A stretch of 64,000 nt of DNA from contig JAGNSU010000011.1 in NCBI GenBank assembly GCA_017987895.1, positions 1 through 64,000 of the forward strand, given 5' to 3'. The stretch is from Flavobacteriales bacterium. Lineage in GTDB: Bacteria > Bacteroidota > Bacteroidia > Flavobacteriales_F > PHOS-HE28. This document shows, piece after piece, positions 28,716-37,004 of the stretch. Position 1 is the stretch's first letter. Every line of letters starts with the position of its first letter. The notes beneath the pieces were generated by a model that was given only the letters and a program-made list of their open reading frames with translations, did no database searches and had not been told where the DNA came from. Both the position numbers and the translations under genes were made by a program.

Positions 28716-29626
28716 GCGCGTTCGGGAACGAACAAGTTTCGCAAGGCCCCTTCGAGCGTTGTATGTGTGAACTGCGTTCCCTTCGCTAGAAGTCTCGCGT
28801 TGCTCACCCGGCTTCCCTCCAACAGCAGGCCCGCGCGTTCACCCAGGATCAGGCGCATTACGAAGGCGGGCACGGCGGGTAGGAAGAACGGTTTCCGCAT
28901 CACCTTCGCCAGCGTGCGCATGAAGGTCCGTTGGTCCGGCTGTTCATCCGCCGCTATGTTGTAGGCCCCGGCCATGCGCTCATCGCCGATCGCCTGCTCA
29001 TATACGCTCAACAGATCGTCGATATGGATCCAGGGGACCCATTGCTTCCCACTCCCCAGCGGTGACGCCAGCCCCCATCGTGCCAGCAGTGACAGGGGCG
29101 TCAGTGCCCCACCCCCGCGCGCAAGTACGATCGGCGTGCGCAGTTTCACCACGCGCGTTACAGGACGCCAAGCATCGACGCCTTCTTCCCATGCGGCACT
29201 GATCCGAGCGATCGTATCCTGGCCCGGTGGATCATCCTCGCTGAAGATCCGCTCGGAGGTGATCGCACCGTAGTAGCCGATACCCGCTGCGCTGATGAAA
29301 CTTTTCGGCATGTGACCCGTGGCCTGGGCGATGCGCAACAACAACTGGGCACTATCCGCTCGGCTCGCGATCAACTCCTTCACCCGGGTCATCGACCAAC
29401 GCCGATCGACGATCGGTGCGCCGGCGAGATGCACGATGTGATCCACGCCATGCAAGGCGCCTTCGTCCATGGTGTTGGCCGCGACATCCCAAAGGAAGGT
29501 CCGCACATCCTTTCGGCCGCCGAGCTTGCGGCTCAACCAACGCACGTCATGTCCGGTCGCTAACAACCTACCTGTAAGCCGCTGACCAATGAGCCCGCTG
29601 CCGCCGGTGATCAGGATCGTCGCCAT
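28712..29626 (-). CDS. TIGR01777-type epimerase/SDR family protein
   Basis: 304 aa extended short-chain dehydrogenase/reductase. The NAD(P)-binding glycine motif is ITGGSGLIGQRL at residues 5-16. HLAGAPIVDRRW and the C-terminal domain with QPDQRTFMRTLAKVMRKPFFLPAVPA and GERAGLLLEGSRV (each given partly) are typical of the TIGR01777 group (SDR39U1-like), whose substrate is unknown. The ATG chosen lies 3 nt after a promoter-like element, giving a practically leaderless mRNA. An upstream TTG two codons earlier overlaps that element. Confidence 0.85.
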   Translation of the reverse strand: MATILITGGSGLIGQRLTGRLLATGHDVRWLSRKLGGRKDVRTFLWDVAANTMDEGALHGVDHIVHLAGAPIVDRRWSMTRVKELIASRADSAQLLLRIAQATGHMPKSFISAAGIGYYGAITSERIFSEDDPPGQDTIARISAAWEEGVDAWRPVTRVVKLRTPIVLARGGGALTPLSLLARWGLASPLGSGKQWVPWIHIDDLLSVYEQAIGDERMAGAYNIAADEQPDQRTFMRTLAKVMRKPFFLPAVPAFVMRLILGERAGLLLEGSRVSNARLLAKGTQFTHTTLEGALRNLFVPERA

Positions 29627-29629
29627 GCG

Positions 29630-29637
29630 CAAAGGTC
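29630..29637 (-). promoter_or_regulatory. Putative -7 element of the SDR gene (leaderless)
   Basis: Minus-strand GACCTTTG is followed by CGC and then ATG, leaving only 3 nt between element and start codon. Confidence 0.45.
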
Positions 29638-29709
29638 AGTGCCTAAGGATCCGTGGGGGCAGTTCATTAACAGGACATTGACAGGCCGGGAGGTACCTTG
29701 TGGAACGCG

Positions 29710-29733
29710 AAAGGGCGCCAGGAGGCGCCCTTT
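29710..29733 (-). terminator. Terminator hairpin of the 292-aa secreted protein gene
   Basis: AAAGGGCGCC and GGCGCCCTTT form a perfect 10-bp stem with a 4-nt loop, 19 nt past the stop at 29752. The A/T edges of the stem provide a short T run; no longer tract follows. Confidence 0.7.
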
Positions 29734-29751
29734 CAATGCGTCAAGGAACGC

Positions 29752-30630
29752 TCAACGCGCGCGCTCGATCGTCTTCAGATCCTCGTCGATGATACCTTCC
29801 TTCTTGCCAAAGATGGCCGCCTCATCGCGCAGGTACATCAATTCACCCGTGCTGGCGTTGAAGACACGCTTGAAGCTGTGCTTGTTCTTATGGTCGCCGG
29901 TAAGCAGCACATCGCATACACCGACACCGGGTTCTCCTTTGATCGCGGCGGCGTTCAGTTGCATCAGGTCCATCAATTGCACTTTGTGCGTGTAGTTCGC
30001 TTTCACGGTGGCTTCATCCGGTACGCTCTTGTCGAGCTGCTCTTTGGCGATCCACAGGTCCAGGTCATCGCGCAGCAGGCGCTGGCGGCCTTGGTACATG
30101 CGGTCCGCGGTCGCGCGGTCGAGCACCTTGCCGGTGCTCACCTGCTTCAAATAGTCCTGCACGTTCTTCACATAGATGTTCAGGAAGCCAGTGGTGCCCT
30201 TGGTGGCCATTTGCGCGGGATCGATCTGGATGTAGGCGAGGTCCTGCGCATTGGGCAGGTTCACCACGGCGTTGTCCGTGACCTCCAGCACTTCCCCCTT
30301 CTTCTGCTTCCATCCCTGCATCAGCGTGAGGAAGGTGCCCGTGTATTTCTCCGGGTCGCTGCGCAGGGTCTTCACCAGGTAGGTCTTGTCCGGCGCGATG
30401 GGCTGCGTGGCCAGATTGTTCACCGTGATGAAGTCGAAGGACTTGGTGAATTTCCAGTGCGCCTTGATGGCGTCCATGATCGCCCGGTTGTAGGGGCTGT
30501 CACCGGCGTCGAGCACGACCAGCGTTGTCGTGGTCTGTGCGTTCTTCACGGTGTTCGCATCGAACGTGCCGTATTGGGCCACTGCGGTCAGGCTAAGTGG
30601 AAGAAGGCAGGAGAGGAGGAGGGAACGCAT
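29752..30630 (-). CDS. Secreted protein of unknown function
   Basis: 292 aa with a clear signal peptide (MRSLLLSCLLPLSLTAVAQ). The remainder is soluble-looking, with no cysteine cluster and no membrane helix. A VVLDAGDSPYNRAIMDAIKAHWKFT segment near the N-terminus and repeated mentions of a small domain around KTYLVKTL do not match a family that I recognise. No T9SS tail is present, so a periplasmic location is most likely. Monocistronic, divergent from the 121-aa gene and followed by a hairpin terminator. Confidence 0.75.
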   Translation of the reverse strand: MRSLLLSCLLPLSLTAVAQYGTFDANTVKNAQTTTTLVVLDAGDSPYNRAIMDAIKAHWKFTKSFDFITVNNLATQPIAPDKTYLVKTLRSDPEKYTGTFLTLMQGWKQKKGEVLEVTDNAVVNLPNAQDLAYIQIDPAQMATKGTTGFLNIYVKNVQDYLKQVSTGKVLDRATADRMYQGRQRLLRDDLDLWIAKEQLDKSVPDEATVKANYTHKVQLMDLMQLNAAAIKGEPGVGVCDVLLTGDHKNKHSFKRVFNASTGELMYLRDEAAIFGKKEGIIDEDLKTIERAR

Positions 30631-30702
30631 GTTCGGATACCGGATGTTTTTGGATCTTTAACGGTGGCGGCGCGTCGGCGAAAATAGTGCCACGTCCGGT
30701 CC

Positions 30703-30710
30703 CACCTTTG
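30703..30710 (+). promoter_or_regulatory. Putative -7 element of the 121-aa gene
   Basis: CACCTTTG followed by CGCG lies 17 nt before the ATG; one mismatch to TAnnTTTG. Confidence 0.4.
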
Positions 30711-30727
30711 CGCGACTTCTTCACAAC

Positions 30728-31093
30728 ATGGATAGCGGCCTGATGGTGCAAGGTGATGGCGAGGTGCGGCGCTACTTGGACCGCGCCGAGATATTGCGCG
30801 ACACCGTAGAGCAGCTCCGGAAAGACCTCGCCCTGAGCCCTGCCGAGTTCGCCAGCCCGGAAGTGGGCGATGCCGCCTTCGAGCAGCTCCGAGCCGGGGT
30901 GCTCGGCCATTTGGAAACATGGCAGGTGCGGCTCCCCGCGGCTTTCGCAAGGGCGGTCAACCGGGTGGACCTCACGGAACGTATGGTGGATGAGGCCATG
31001 GCCCGGGGTGGCTTGAGGGAACTGGCCGGGGTAATGGTGCAACGCTGCCTGTTGAAAGTGCTGCTGCGGAAGCGGTTCGCGGGGAAGGGATAG
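30728..31093 (+). CDS. Small alpha-helical hypothetical protein
   Basis: 121 aa, cytosolic, predicted almost entirely helical from its Leu/Arg/Glu/Ala pattern, without recognisable motifs. It starts at MDSGLMVQGDGEV; an internal ATG five codons later is an alternative. A promoter-like element directly upstream and a separate one before sucA suggest a single-gene transcript. No function can be given. Confidence 0.6.
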   Translation: MDSGLMVQGDGEVRRYLDRAEILRDTVEQLRKDLALSPAEFASPEVGDAAFEQLRAGVLGHLETWQVRLPAAFARAVNRVDLTERMVDEAMARGGLRELAGVMVQRCLLKVLLRKRFAGKG

Positions 31094-31177
31094 CATGCCC
31101 TTCACCGGCACGGCGGTTAGTCGTTGGCTGTGCATTTCTCCGCGCCTCCGGGCCTCCGTGTAAGCTACCCGGCCTTC

Positions 31178-31185
31178 TACCTTCG
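31178..31185 (+). promoter_or_regulatory. Putative -7 element of sucAB
   Basis: TACCTTCG followed by CACC, ending 9 nt before the sucA ATG. The mRNA leader would be only a few nucleotides. Confidence 0.5.
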
Positions 31186-31194
31186 CACCTACGA

Positions 31195-33966
31195 ATGGAC
31201 AAGTATTCCTACCTGAGCAACGTCGATAGCGCCTGGCTCGACGATCTGCACCAGCAATACCAGAAGGACCCATCAAGCGTCGAGACCGGATGGGCCCGCT
31301 TCTTCGAAGGATTTGAGTTCGCCCGGTCTTTGGAAGGCGATACGCTCCTGAGCGCTTCACCCACAGCGCCCGCGCCCGGCAGTAATGATCGCTTCGAGAA
31401 GGAGTTCCGGGTGCTTGAACTGATCAATGCCTATCGCACGCGCGGCCACCTGTTCACCAAGACCAATCCGGTGCGTGATCGCCGCCAGTATACGCCGAAC
31501 ATGGCGCTGGAGAACTTCCAGCTCAGCGATGCCGACCTCGACACCGTCTTCACGGCCGGGAACGAAGTGGGCATCGGGCCGGCGAAGCTGCGCGACCTCG
31601 TGGCACTGCTCGACCAGACCTATTGCCAGAGCATCGGCGTGGAGTTCAAGTACATCCGCAAGCCGGAGAAGATCGCGTGGCTGCAAGAGCGGATGGAAGG
31701 CACGCGCAACACCCCGGAGTTCAGCATCGACCAGAAGAAGGAGATCCTGGAGAAGCTCAACGAGGCGGTGGTCTTCGAGCGCTTTCTCGGCAAGAAGTTC
31801 ATCGGCGCCAAACGCTTCAGCATCGAAGGCGCCGAGGCTTTGATCCCAGCCCTCGACACGGTGATCGAGCATGGCGCGGAGCTCGGTATCACGGAGTACG
31901 TGATCGGCATGGCGCACCGAGGACGCTTGAACGTGCTCGCCAACACCTTGCGCAAGAGCTACGACCAGATCTTCAGCGAGTTCGAAGGCAAGGACTATGA
32001 GGATGCACTGGTGGAGGGTGACGTGAAGTACCACATGGGCTACAGCAGCCTGATAAAGACGAACACCGGCAAGGAAGTGCGCCTCACATTGGCGCCCAAC
32101 CCCAGTCATTTGGAAACCGTCGGTCCGGTGATGCAAGGCATCTCGCGCGCCATCATCGAGCACGACGACAACTTCGCCAAAGGCATCACCGCGCCGATCC
32201 TCATCCACGGTGATGCCGCCGTTGCTGGCCAGGGCGTCGTGTACGAAGTGGTGCAAATGGCCGGGCTGAAAGCCTACGAGGTCGGCGGCACCATCCACAT
32301 CGTGGTGAACAACCAGGTGGGCTTCACCACCAACTACATCGACGCGCGCACGAGCACCTACTGCACCGATGTGGCGAAGACGACGCTCTGCCCTGTCTTC
32401 CATGTGAACGGCGATGACGCCGAGGCCGTGGCGTACACCGTGAAGCTGGCGATGGACTACCGCCAGAAGTTCGGGCAGGATGTATGGGTGGACATCCTCT
32501 GCTACCGCAAGCACGGCCACAATGAGGGCGATGAGCCCAAGTTCACCCAACCCGTTCTTTACAAGGCCATCGCCGCGCACCCCGATCCGCGTGAGATCTA
32601 CACCCAGAAGCTCATCGATAGCGGAGTTGCTGAGGCCCGCGAAATGGCGCAGGAGATGGAGCGGTCCTTCACGGAGATGCTCGACGCACGCCTGACCGAA
32701 GCGAAACAGGTGCGTGTCGGGAAGATCACCAACTTCCTGGATGAGCGTTGGAAGGGATTCAAGCGCGCGGAGGAGAAGGACTTCGCGAAGTCACCACCGA
32801 CCGGTGTGAAGAAAGGAACGCTGCTGATGATCGGCGAGAAGCTCACCGTTGTGCCGGAAGGCAGGCGCTTCTTCAGCAAACTGGAGAAGATCCTCGCCGA
32901 TCGTGCGAAGATGCTGGCCGAGGACCGTCTCGATTGGAGCATGGGCGAACTGCTCGCCTACGGGTCATTGCTCGTTGAAGGCCACCCCGTGAGGTTCACC
33001 GGCCAGGACGTGGAGCGCGGCACCTTCTCGCATCGCCACGCCGTGGTAAAGGTCGAGGACAGCGAGGAGGAGTTCATCCACCTGAAGCACATCCAAGAGG
33101 GGCAAGCGTTGTTGCAGATCTACAACTCACTGCTGAGCGAATACGCGGTGTTGGGCTTCGAGTACGGCTACGCGCTCACCAACCCGCAAACGCTCACTAT
33201 CTGGGAGGCCCAGTTCGGCGATTTCGTCAACGGCGCGCAGATCGTCCTCGATCAATACCTGTGCTGCGCCGAGGAGAAGTGGAATACGCAGAACGGCATC
33301 GTGCTTTTGTTGCCGCACGGCTACGAAGGACAAGGCGCCGAGCACAGCAGCGCGCGGATGGAACGTTTCCTCCAGAGCTGCGCGGACGGCAACATGGTCG
33401 TGGTGAACTGTACCACGCCCGCGAACTTCTTCCATGCCCTGCGCCGCCAACTGAAGTGGAACTTCCGCAAGCCGATGGTGGTCTTTACCCCCAAGAGCCT
33501 ACTGCGCCACCCGAAGTGCGTGAGCAAATTGGACGACCTCGCAACGGGCTGCTTCCAGGAACTCATTGATGATCCTGGTGCGGACGCTAGCAAGGTCAAG
33601 ATTGTCATTTTCACGCAAGGCAAGGTCCACTACGAACTTGCCGAACACCGTGAGAAGAACAACATCACCGACACTGCGCTCGTGCGTATCGAGCAATTGC
33701 ATCCGCTCCCTGCTGACCAGATGCGTGCGGTGATCAAGAAGTACACGAAGGCCGAACGTTACCTCTGGGTGCAGGAGGAGCCGCTCAACATGGGCGCATG
33801 GAGCTACATGGCGCTCAACTTCACCGAGGTGCACTGGGAAGTGATCGCACGACCCGCGAGCGGCGCACCCGCCACCGGCAGCAGCAAGCGCAGCGCGAAC
33901 CAGCAGATCGCGATCATCGAGAAGGCGTTCAGCAAGTCCACCACCACGGTGAAGGCGAAAGCCTGA
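31195..33966 (+). CDS. sucA: 2-oxoglutarate dehydrogenase E1 component
   Basis: 923 aa thiamine-diphosphate-dependent E1 of the 2-oxoglutarate dehydrogenase complex in the TCA cycle. The N-terminal [20 protein letters not shown] recruits other subunits. [14 protein letters not shown], the ThDP/Mg site from [14 protein letters not shown] to [11 protein letters not shown], and the C-terminal transketolase-like half with [20 protein letters not shown] are all as expected. Full length for the family. sucB follows 32 nt after the stop. Confidence 0.97.
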   Translation: MDKYSYLSNVDSAWLDDLHQQYQKDPSSVETGWARFFEGFEFARSLEGDTLLSASPTAPAPGSNDRFEKEFRVLELINAYRTRGHLFTKTNPVRDRRQYTPNMALENFQLSDADLDTVFTAGNEVGIGPAKLRDLVALLDQTYCQSIGVEFKYIRKPEKIAWLQERMEGTRNTPEFSIDQKKEILEKLNEAVVFERFLGKKFIGAKRFSIEGAEALIPALDTVIEHGAELGITEYVIGMAHRGRLNVLANTLRKSYDQIFSEFEGKDYEDALVEGDVKYHMGYSSLIKTNTGKEVRLTLAPNPSHLETVGPVMQGISRAIIEHDDNFAKGITAPILIHGDAAVAGQGVVYEVVQMAGLKAYEVGGTIHIVVNNQVGFTTNYIDARTSTYCTDVAKTTLCPVFHVNGDDAEAVAYTVKLAMDYRQKFGQDVWVDILCYRKHGHNEGDEPKFTQPVLYKAIAAHPDPREIYTQKLIDSGVAEAREMAQEMERSFTEMLDARLTEAKQVRVGKITNFLDERWKGFKRAEEKDFAKSPPTGVKKGTLLMIGEKLTVVPEGRRFFSKLEKILADRAKMLAEDRLDWSMGELLAYGSLLVEGHPVRFTGQDVERGTFSHRHAVVKVEDSEEEFIHLKHIQEGQALLQIYNSLLSEYAVLGFEYGYALTNPQTLTIWEAQFGDFVNGAQIVLDQYLCCAEEKWNTQNGIVLLLPHGYEGQGAEHSSARMERFLQSCADGNMVVVNCTTPANFFHALRRQLKWNFRKPMVVFTPKSLLRHPKCVSKLDDLATGCFQELIDDPGADASKVKIVIFTQGKVHYELAEHREKNNITDTALVRIEQLHPLPADQMRAVIKKYTKAERYLWVQEEPLNMGAWSYMALNFTEVHWEVIARPASGAPATGSSKRSANQQIAIIEKAFSKSTTTVKAKA

Positions 33967-33998
33967 CAATTGACAACGAACAACTGACAACCGAGTCC

Positions 33999-35228
33999 AT
34001 GGCCACAGTCGATATCAAGGTTCCCAGTCCCGGTGAGAGCATCAGCGAAGTGCGCATTGCGCGCTGGCTCGTGAAGGACGGTGATGTGGTGAGCAAGGAC
34101 CAGGTGCTGGGTGAGATCGACAGCGACAAGGCGACCTTGGAGCTGAGCGCCGAAGCTGAAGGCAAGGTGCAACTGCTCGCCAAGGAGGACCAGACCGTGA
34201 ACGTGGGTGATGTGGTGGTGAAGATCGATACGAGCTTTAAGGCCGAGGCGAAGCCCAAGGGGCAGGAGCAGGTGCAGGAGGCAAGAAAGGCCGCTCCGAG
34301 CGTTGCCCCTGCTCCTGCCCCTTCGTCAGTGGCGCACGCGACCCCGGTCGCCAAAGCGATGCTCGACGACAAAGGCGTAAGCGCCGACAAGGTGAAGGGC
34401 AGTGGACCCAACGGCCGTATCACCAAGAGCGATGTGGCAGCATACGTATCGGGTGGTGTGAAAGCCGATGCGGTCGCCATGAACGGCTGGGGCGGAAAGC
34501 GCGACCAGAGCCGGACCAAGATGAGCACGCTGCGCAAGAAGGTGGCCGAGCGCCTCGTCGCGGTGAAGAACCAGACCGCCATGCTCACCACCTTCAACGA
34601 GGTGGACATGAGCGCCGTGATGGCCCTGCGCGACAAGTACAAGGACAAGTTCAAGGAGACGCACGGCGTGGGCCTGGGCTTCATGAGCTTTTTCACCAAG
34701 GCCGTGACCGAAGCATTGCGCCTCTTCCCGCAGGTGAACGCGCACATCGACGGCGAGGAGATGATCATGCACGACTACGCGGATATCGGCATCGCCGTCA
34801 GCTCGCCGAAGGGACTGATGGTCCCCGTGCTGCGCAATGCGGAGAAAATGACGCTCGCAGAGATCGAAGCAGGTATCAAGACCCTCGCGGTGAAAGCGCG
34901 CGATGGCAAGCTCAGCATCGACGAGATGACCGGTGGCACCTTCACCATCACCAACGGTGGTGTCTTCGGTAGCATGCTCAGCACGCCCATTCTCAATCCA
35001 CCACAGAGCGCCATCCTCGGCATGCACAACATCGTGGAGCGGCCCGTTGCTGTGAACGGCCAGGTCGTCATCCGCCCCATCATGTACGTGGCCCTCAGCT
35101 ACGACCACCGCATCATCGACGGCAAGGAGAGCGTGAGCTTCCTGATGGCCGTGAAGCAGATGATCGAGGACCCGAACAAGATGGTCTTTGGCAACAAGGA
35201 GCCGGGGGAGGTGCTCCTTGGTTTGTGA
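33999..35228 (+). CDS. sucB: Dihydrolipoamide succinyltransferase (2-oxoglutarate dehydrogenase E2)
   Basis: 409 aa E2 core. The lipoyl domain (residues 1-75) carries the lipoylated Lys in [11 protein letters not shown]. An Ala/Pro linker leads to the peripheral-subunit-binding domain ([14 protein letters not shown] ... [11 protein letters not shown]), and the C-terminal catalytic domain ends with [16 protein letters not shown], containing the catalytic HRxxDG. The start [14 protein letters not shown] is standard. Its final 100 nt are repeated downstream at 35834 and partly at 39871, which is unusual (see findings). Confidence 0.97.
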   Translation: MATVDIKVPSPGESISEVRIARWLVKDGDVVSKDQVLGEIDSDKATLELSAEAEGKVQLLAKEDQTVNVGDVVVKIDTSFKAEAKPKGQEQVQEARKAAPSVAPAPAPSSVAHATPVAKAMLDDKGVSADKVKGSGPNGRITKSDVAAYVSGGVKADAVAMNGWGGKRDQSRTKMSTLRKKVAERLVAVKNQTAMLTTFNEVDMSAVMALRDKYKDKFKETHGVGLGFMSFFTKAVTEALRLFPQVNAHIDGEEMIMHDYADIGIAVSSPKGLMVPVLRNAEKMTLAEIEAGIKTLAVKARDGKLSIDEMTGGTFTITNGGVFGSMLSTPILNPPQSAILGMHNIVERPVAVNGQVVIRPIMYVALSYDHRIIDGKESVSFLMAVKQMIEDPNKMVFGNKEPGEVLLGL

Positions 35229-35230
35229 CG

Positions 35231-35238
35231 TAGTTTTG
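35231..35238 (+). promoter_or_regulatory. Putative -7 element of the DUF4160-DUF2442 pair
   Basis: TAGTTTTG is a full TAnnTTTG match, 2 nt after the sucB stop and 8 nt before the DUF4160 ATG. The pair therefore seems to carry its own promoter. Confidence 0.5.
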
Positions 35239-35246
35239 GAAAGGTC

Positions 35247-35486
35247 ATGCCGACCGTCCTTGTCACACATGGGTTCCGTTTCAAGTTCTATAGCAACGAG
35301 AACAACGAACTACCCCATGTGCATGTGGTCAAGGGCACGGCTGAGGCGAAGTGGTGGCTGGATCCGGAACTGGAGGAGGAGTTCAGCGTCGGGTTCAAGG
35401 TGCAGGAGTTGCGCATGATCCGTACGCTATTGAAGCAACATCGCGATGAGTTACTCGAAGCCTGGGAAGAACACTTCAGCGAATAA
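35247..35486 (+). CDS. DUF4160 domain protein
   Basis: 79 aa. The N-terminal pattern FRFKFYSNENNELPHVHVVKG, with the PHVHV core, is characteristic of DUF4160, followed by WWLDPELEEEFSVGF and a C-terminal helix. These small proteins are usually encoded next to DUF2442 proteins, as here (41-nt overlap). The pair has been discussed as toxin-antitoxin-like, but activity is not established. The gene lies between sucB and a duplicated sucB tail. Confidence 0.75.
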   Translation: MPTVLVTHGFRFKFYSNENNELPHVHVVKGTAEAKWWLDPELEEEFSVGFKVQELRMIRTLLKQHRDELLEAWEEHFSE

Positions 35487-35835
35487 GCTGGCCAACAAGC
35501 GGCCCAGCGACCCGATCGACCTGCTTATCCATGAGCGGGGTCTCCGGATCAGGGATGTCTACATCGACCGCTCACTGGACCTGATGCTGCTCGTCCTGAA
35601 CAACGGTCAGGTCGTCCGCTCGTCGATCAGCGGTCACAAACTCTTGCGTGACGCTACTCAGAAACAACTGGAGGGTTGGCAGCTCATCGCTGGAGGAACA
35701 GGTGTCAACTGGCCCAAGCTCGATGAGGACCTGTCCTTGCGGGGGTTCATCCACTCTTCGCTGATGGACCAGGCGGTGAAGAACCTGGCGATGCCCACGA
35801 GGACGCCCGGAAAAACCAAACAGGTCGCCAAGTGA
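35446..35835 (+). CDS. DUF2442 domain protein
   Basis: 129 aa by the longest ATG reading; DUF2442 proteins are often 80-100 aa, so translation may start later. The family core is IRDVYIDRSLDLMLLVLNNGQVV and the C-terminal WPKLDEDLSLRGF. It overlaps the DUF4160 gene by 41 nt in another frame. The TGA stop overlaps the first bases of a duplicated sucB 3' fragment, so its end seems to have been set by the recombination that created that fragment. Confidence 0.7.
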   Translation: MSYSKPGKNTSANKLANKRPSDPIDLLIHERGLRIRDVYIDRSLDLMLLVLNNGQVVRSSISGHKLLRDATQKQLEGWQLIAGGTGVNWPKLDEDLSLRGFIHSSLMDQAVKNLAMPTRTPGKTKQVAK

Positions 35836-35933
35836 GCGTGAGCTTCCTTCTGGCCGTGAAGCAGATGATCGAGGACCCCAGCAAGATGGTCTTCGGCAAC
35901 AAGGACCCTTGGGAGGTGTTGTTGGGGTTGTAG
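35834..35933 (+). pseudogene. Duplicated 3' end of sucB (copy 2)
   Basis: About 100 nt nearly identical to the end of sucB (35129-35228). In frame it reads [18 protein letters not shown] and continues to VLLGL plus a TAG stop, so it would be a legitimate E2 C-terminus, but it lacks the rest of the gene and any start. It differs from the resident tail at scattered bases, many of them silent, so it is diverged rather than a fresh copy. It begins on the stop codon of DUF2442. Confidence 0.85.
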
Positions 35934-35971
35934 GTCTTGACGTCCTGGCTTCATAGCGTGGTTCCGTGGAT

Positions 35972-36652
35972 ATGAAGATTCCCAACCCATACGAGTACTA
36001 TCCTCGAATGCACAGAGGTGGCGATGCTCCAATTGAAGTGATTGGCACTGAAGCGTATGTGCGATGCAATCGAGCGCTCGAGGGACTACTTCAAGATTTG
36101 TTGGAGGTATTTCGCGTCGTGGAGCCATCGTCGGTATCATCTGCTGCCTATGGCCCGGCGCTACAGAAGCTCATCTTCGCGGCATGCTCTGAGTTCGAAG
36201 CCCAGTGTGGCGGAATTTTGCGTGCGAATGGTTATCCAGATACTGGGCGATGGACAACACAGGACTACTTCGAGTTGAATGAGGCCCTGGGTTTGCAGGA
36301 ATATGGGCTATGCCTAGCACAATATGCAGCATATCCAGAGATCCGGCCATTCCAGAATTGGACGACGCCAGGAACTACGGCGTCGCTCGCGTGGTTTGAT
36401 GTGTACAACAAGCTCAAACATCGGAACGAAGAGTGCTATCACCTTGGTTCAATAGAGGTCGCGGTTGAAGCCTGCGCTGCTGTTCTGGTCATGTGCCAAG
36501 CGCAATTCGGGTGGAGTATTTTCCATGAACAAGGAAGGATTGGCCAGCGGGTTTTTCGCATGACATCGGCGTACAGCCACTCCTCTCATGAGCAATACCA
36601 GTTCGTTGATGGAAGAGCTGGGCAATGGGTGCCTGTGGAATACTTCAAGTGA
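35972..36652 (+). CDS. HEPN-like hypothetical protein
   Basis: 226 aa, soluble, mostly helical. The segment AWFDVYNKLKHRNEECYHLG near residue 155 has the YNxxKH-type pattern seen in uncharacterised HEPN-like proteins, but the RxxxxH nuclease motif of true HEPN RNases is not obvious. The gene is clearly more AT-rich than its surroundings, with different codon use, pointing to recent transfer. ATG at 35972 was preferred to a GTG two codons earlier. It lies directly behind the second sucB tail. Confidence 0.6.
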   Translation: MKIPNPYEYYPRMHRGGDAPIEVIGTEAYVRCNRALEGLLQDLLEVFRVVEPSSVSSAAYGPALQKLIFAACSEFEAQCGGILRANGYPDTGRWTTQDYFELNEALGLQEYGLCLAQYAAYPEIRPFQNWTTPGTTASLAWFDVYNKLKHRNEECYHLGSIEVAVEACAAVLVMCQAQFGWSIFHEQGRIGQRVFRMTSAYSHSSHEQYQFVDGRAGQWVPVEYFK

Positions 36653-36666
36653 CTTGCGGGCATAGG

Positions 36667-36674
36667 TATCTTCG
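36667..36674 (+). promoter_or_regulatory. Putative -7 element of the 62-aa membrane protein
   Basis: TATCTTCG ends 4 nt before an ATG, the same near-leaderless arrangement as at sucA and 40118. Confidence 0.4.
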
Positions 36675-36678
36675 ATCA

Positions 36679-36867
36679 ATGGAAGTACTCGGTTTGGAGA
36701 TTATTATCCGATACTTTCGGTATCTTGGGGCGATGTTTCTCTCGTTGGTCACCCGGAGGAGTGCGAACCAATGGTTGGATCATGCCAGCATGTATGGAAT
36801 CGCTTTTGTAGGTATGGCCGTCACTGCCCTGTTCATCTCAATGATGGCATGGGCTTCCGGCTGGTAG
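36679..36867 (+). CDS. Small putative membrane protein
   Basis: 62 aa starting at MEVLGLEIIIRYF. One clear hydrophobic helix near the C-terminus (about residues 40-60) and an amphipathic N-terminal stretch are seen; no homology recognised. Support for a real gene comes from the promoter-like element directly upstream and AT-rich codon use shared with the preceding HEPN-like gene. It may belong with that gene as a two-gene accessory module. Confidence 0.4.
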   Translation: MEVLGLEIIIRYFRYLGAMFLSLVTRRSANQWLDHASMYGIAFVGMAVTALFISMMAWASGW

Positions 36868-36903
36868 AAGCCGTTGACACGCAGTGTCACGCCTCGTAGT
36901 CCC

Positions 36904-36952
36904 TGAAAGATCACCTTTCAAGTCCCCCCAGGGTCACCTGAAAGGGACCCTG
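36904..36952. repeat. Two consecutive hairpins in the gap before the ferritin-VIT1 gene
   Basis: TGAAAG/CTTTCA (36904-36920) and CAGGGTC/GACCCTG (36929-36952) form two small stem-loops. They lie between the convergent 62-aa gene and ferritin-VIT1 gene and could end transcription from either side, although no clear T-tract follows. Confidence 0.4.
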
Positions 36953-36961
36953 CGGAACGGA

Positions 36962-37000
36962 TCACTTCAAACTGATCGGCACATTGATCTTCATCGGCAC
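36962..37000 (-). pseudogene. Duplicated 3' end of a tonB-like gene
   Basis: On the minus strand this reads VPMKINVPISLK plus TGA, nearly the same as the end of the TonB-family gene at 57539-57937 (37 of 39 nt identical). No upstream part of such a gene is present: the fragment begins 4 nt behind the stop codon of the ferritin-VIT1 gene and reads in the same direction. Confidence 0.8.
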
Positions 37001-37004
37001 ATGA

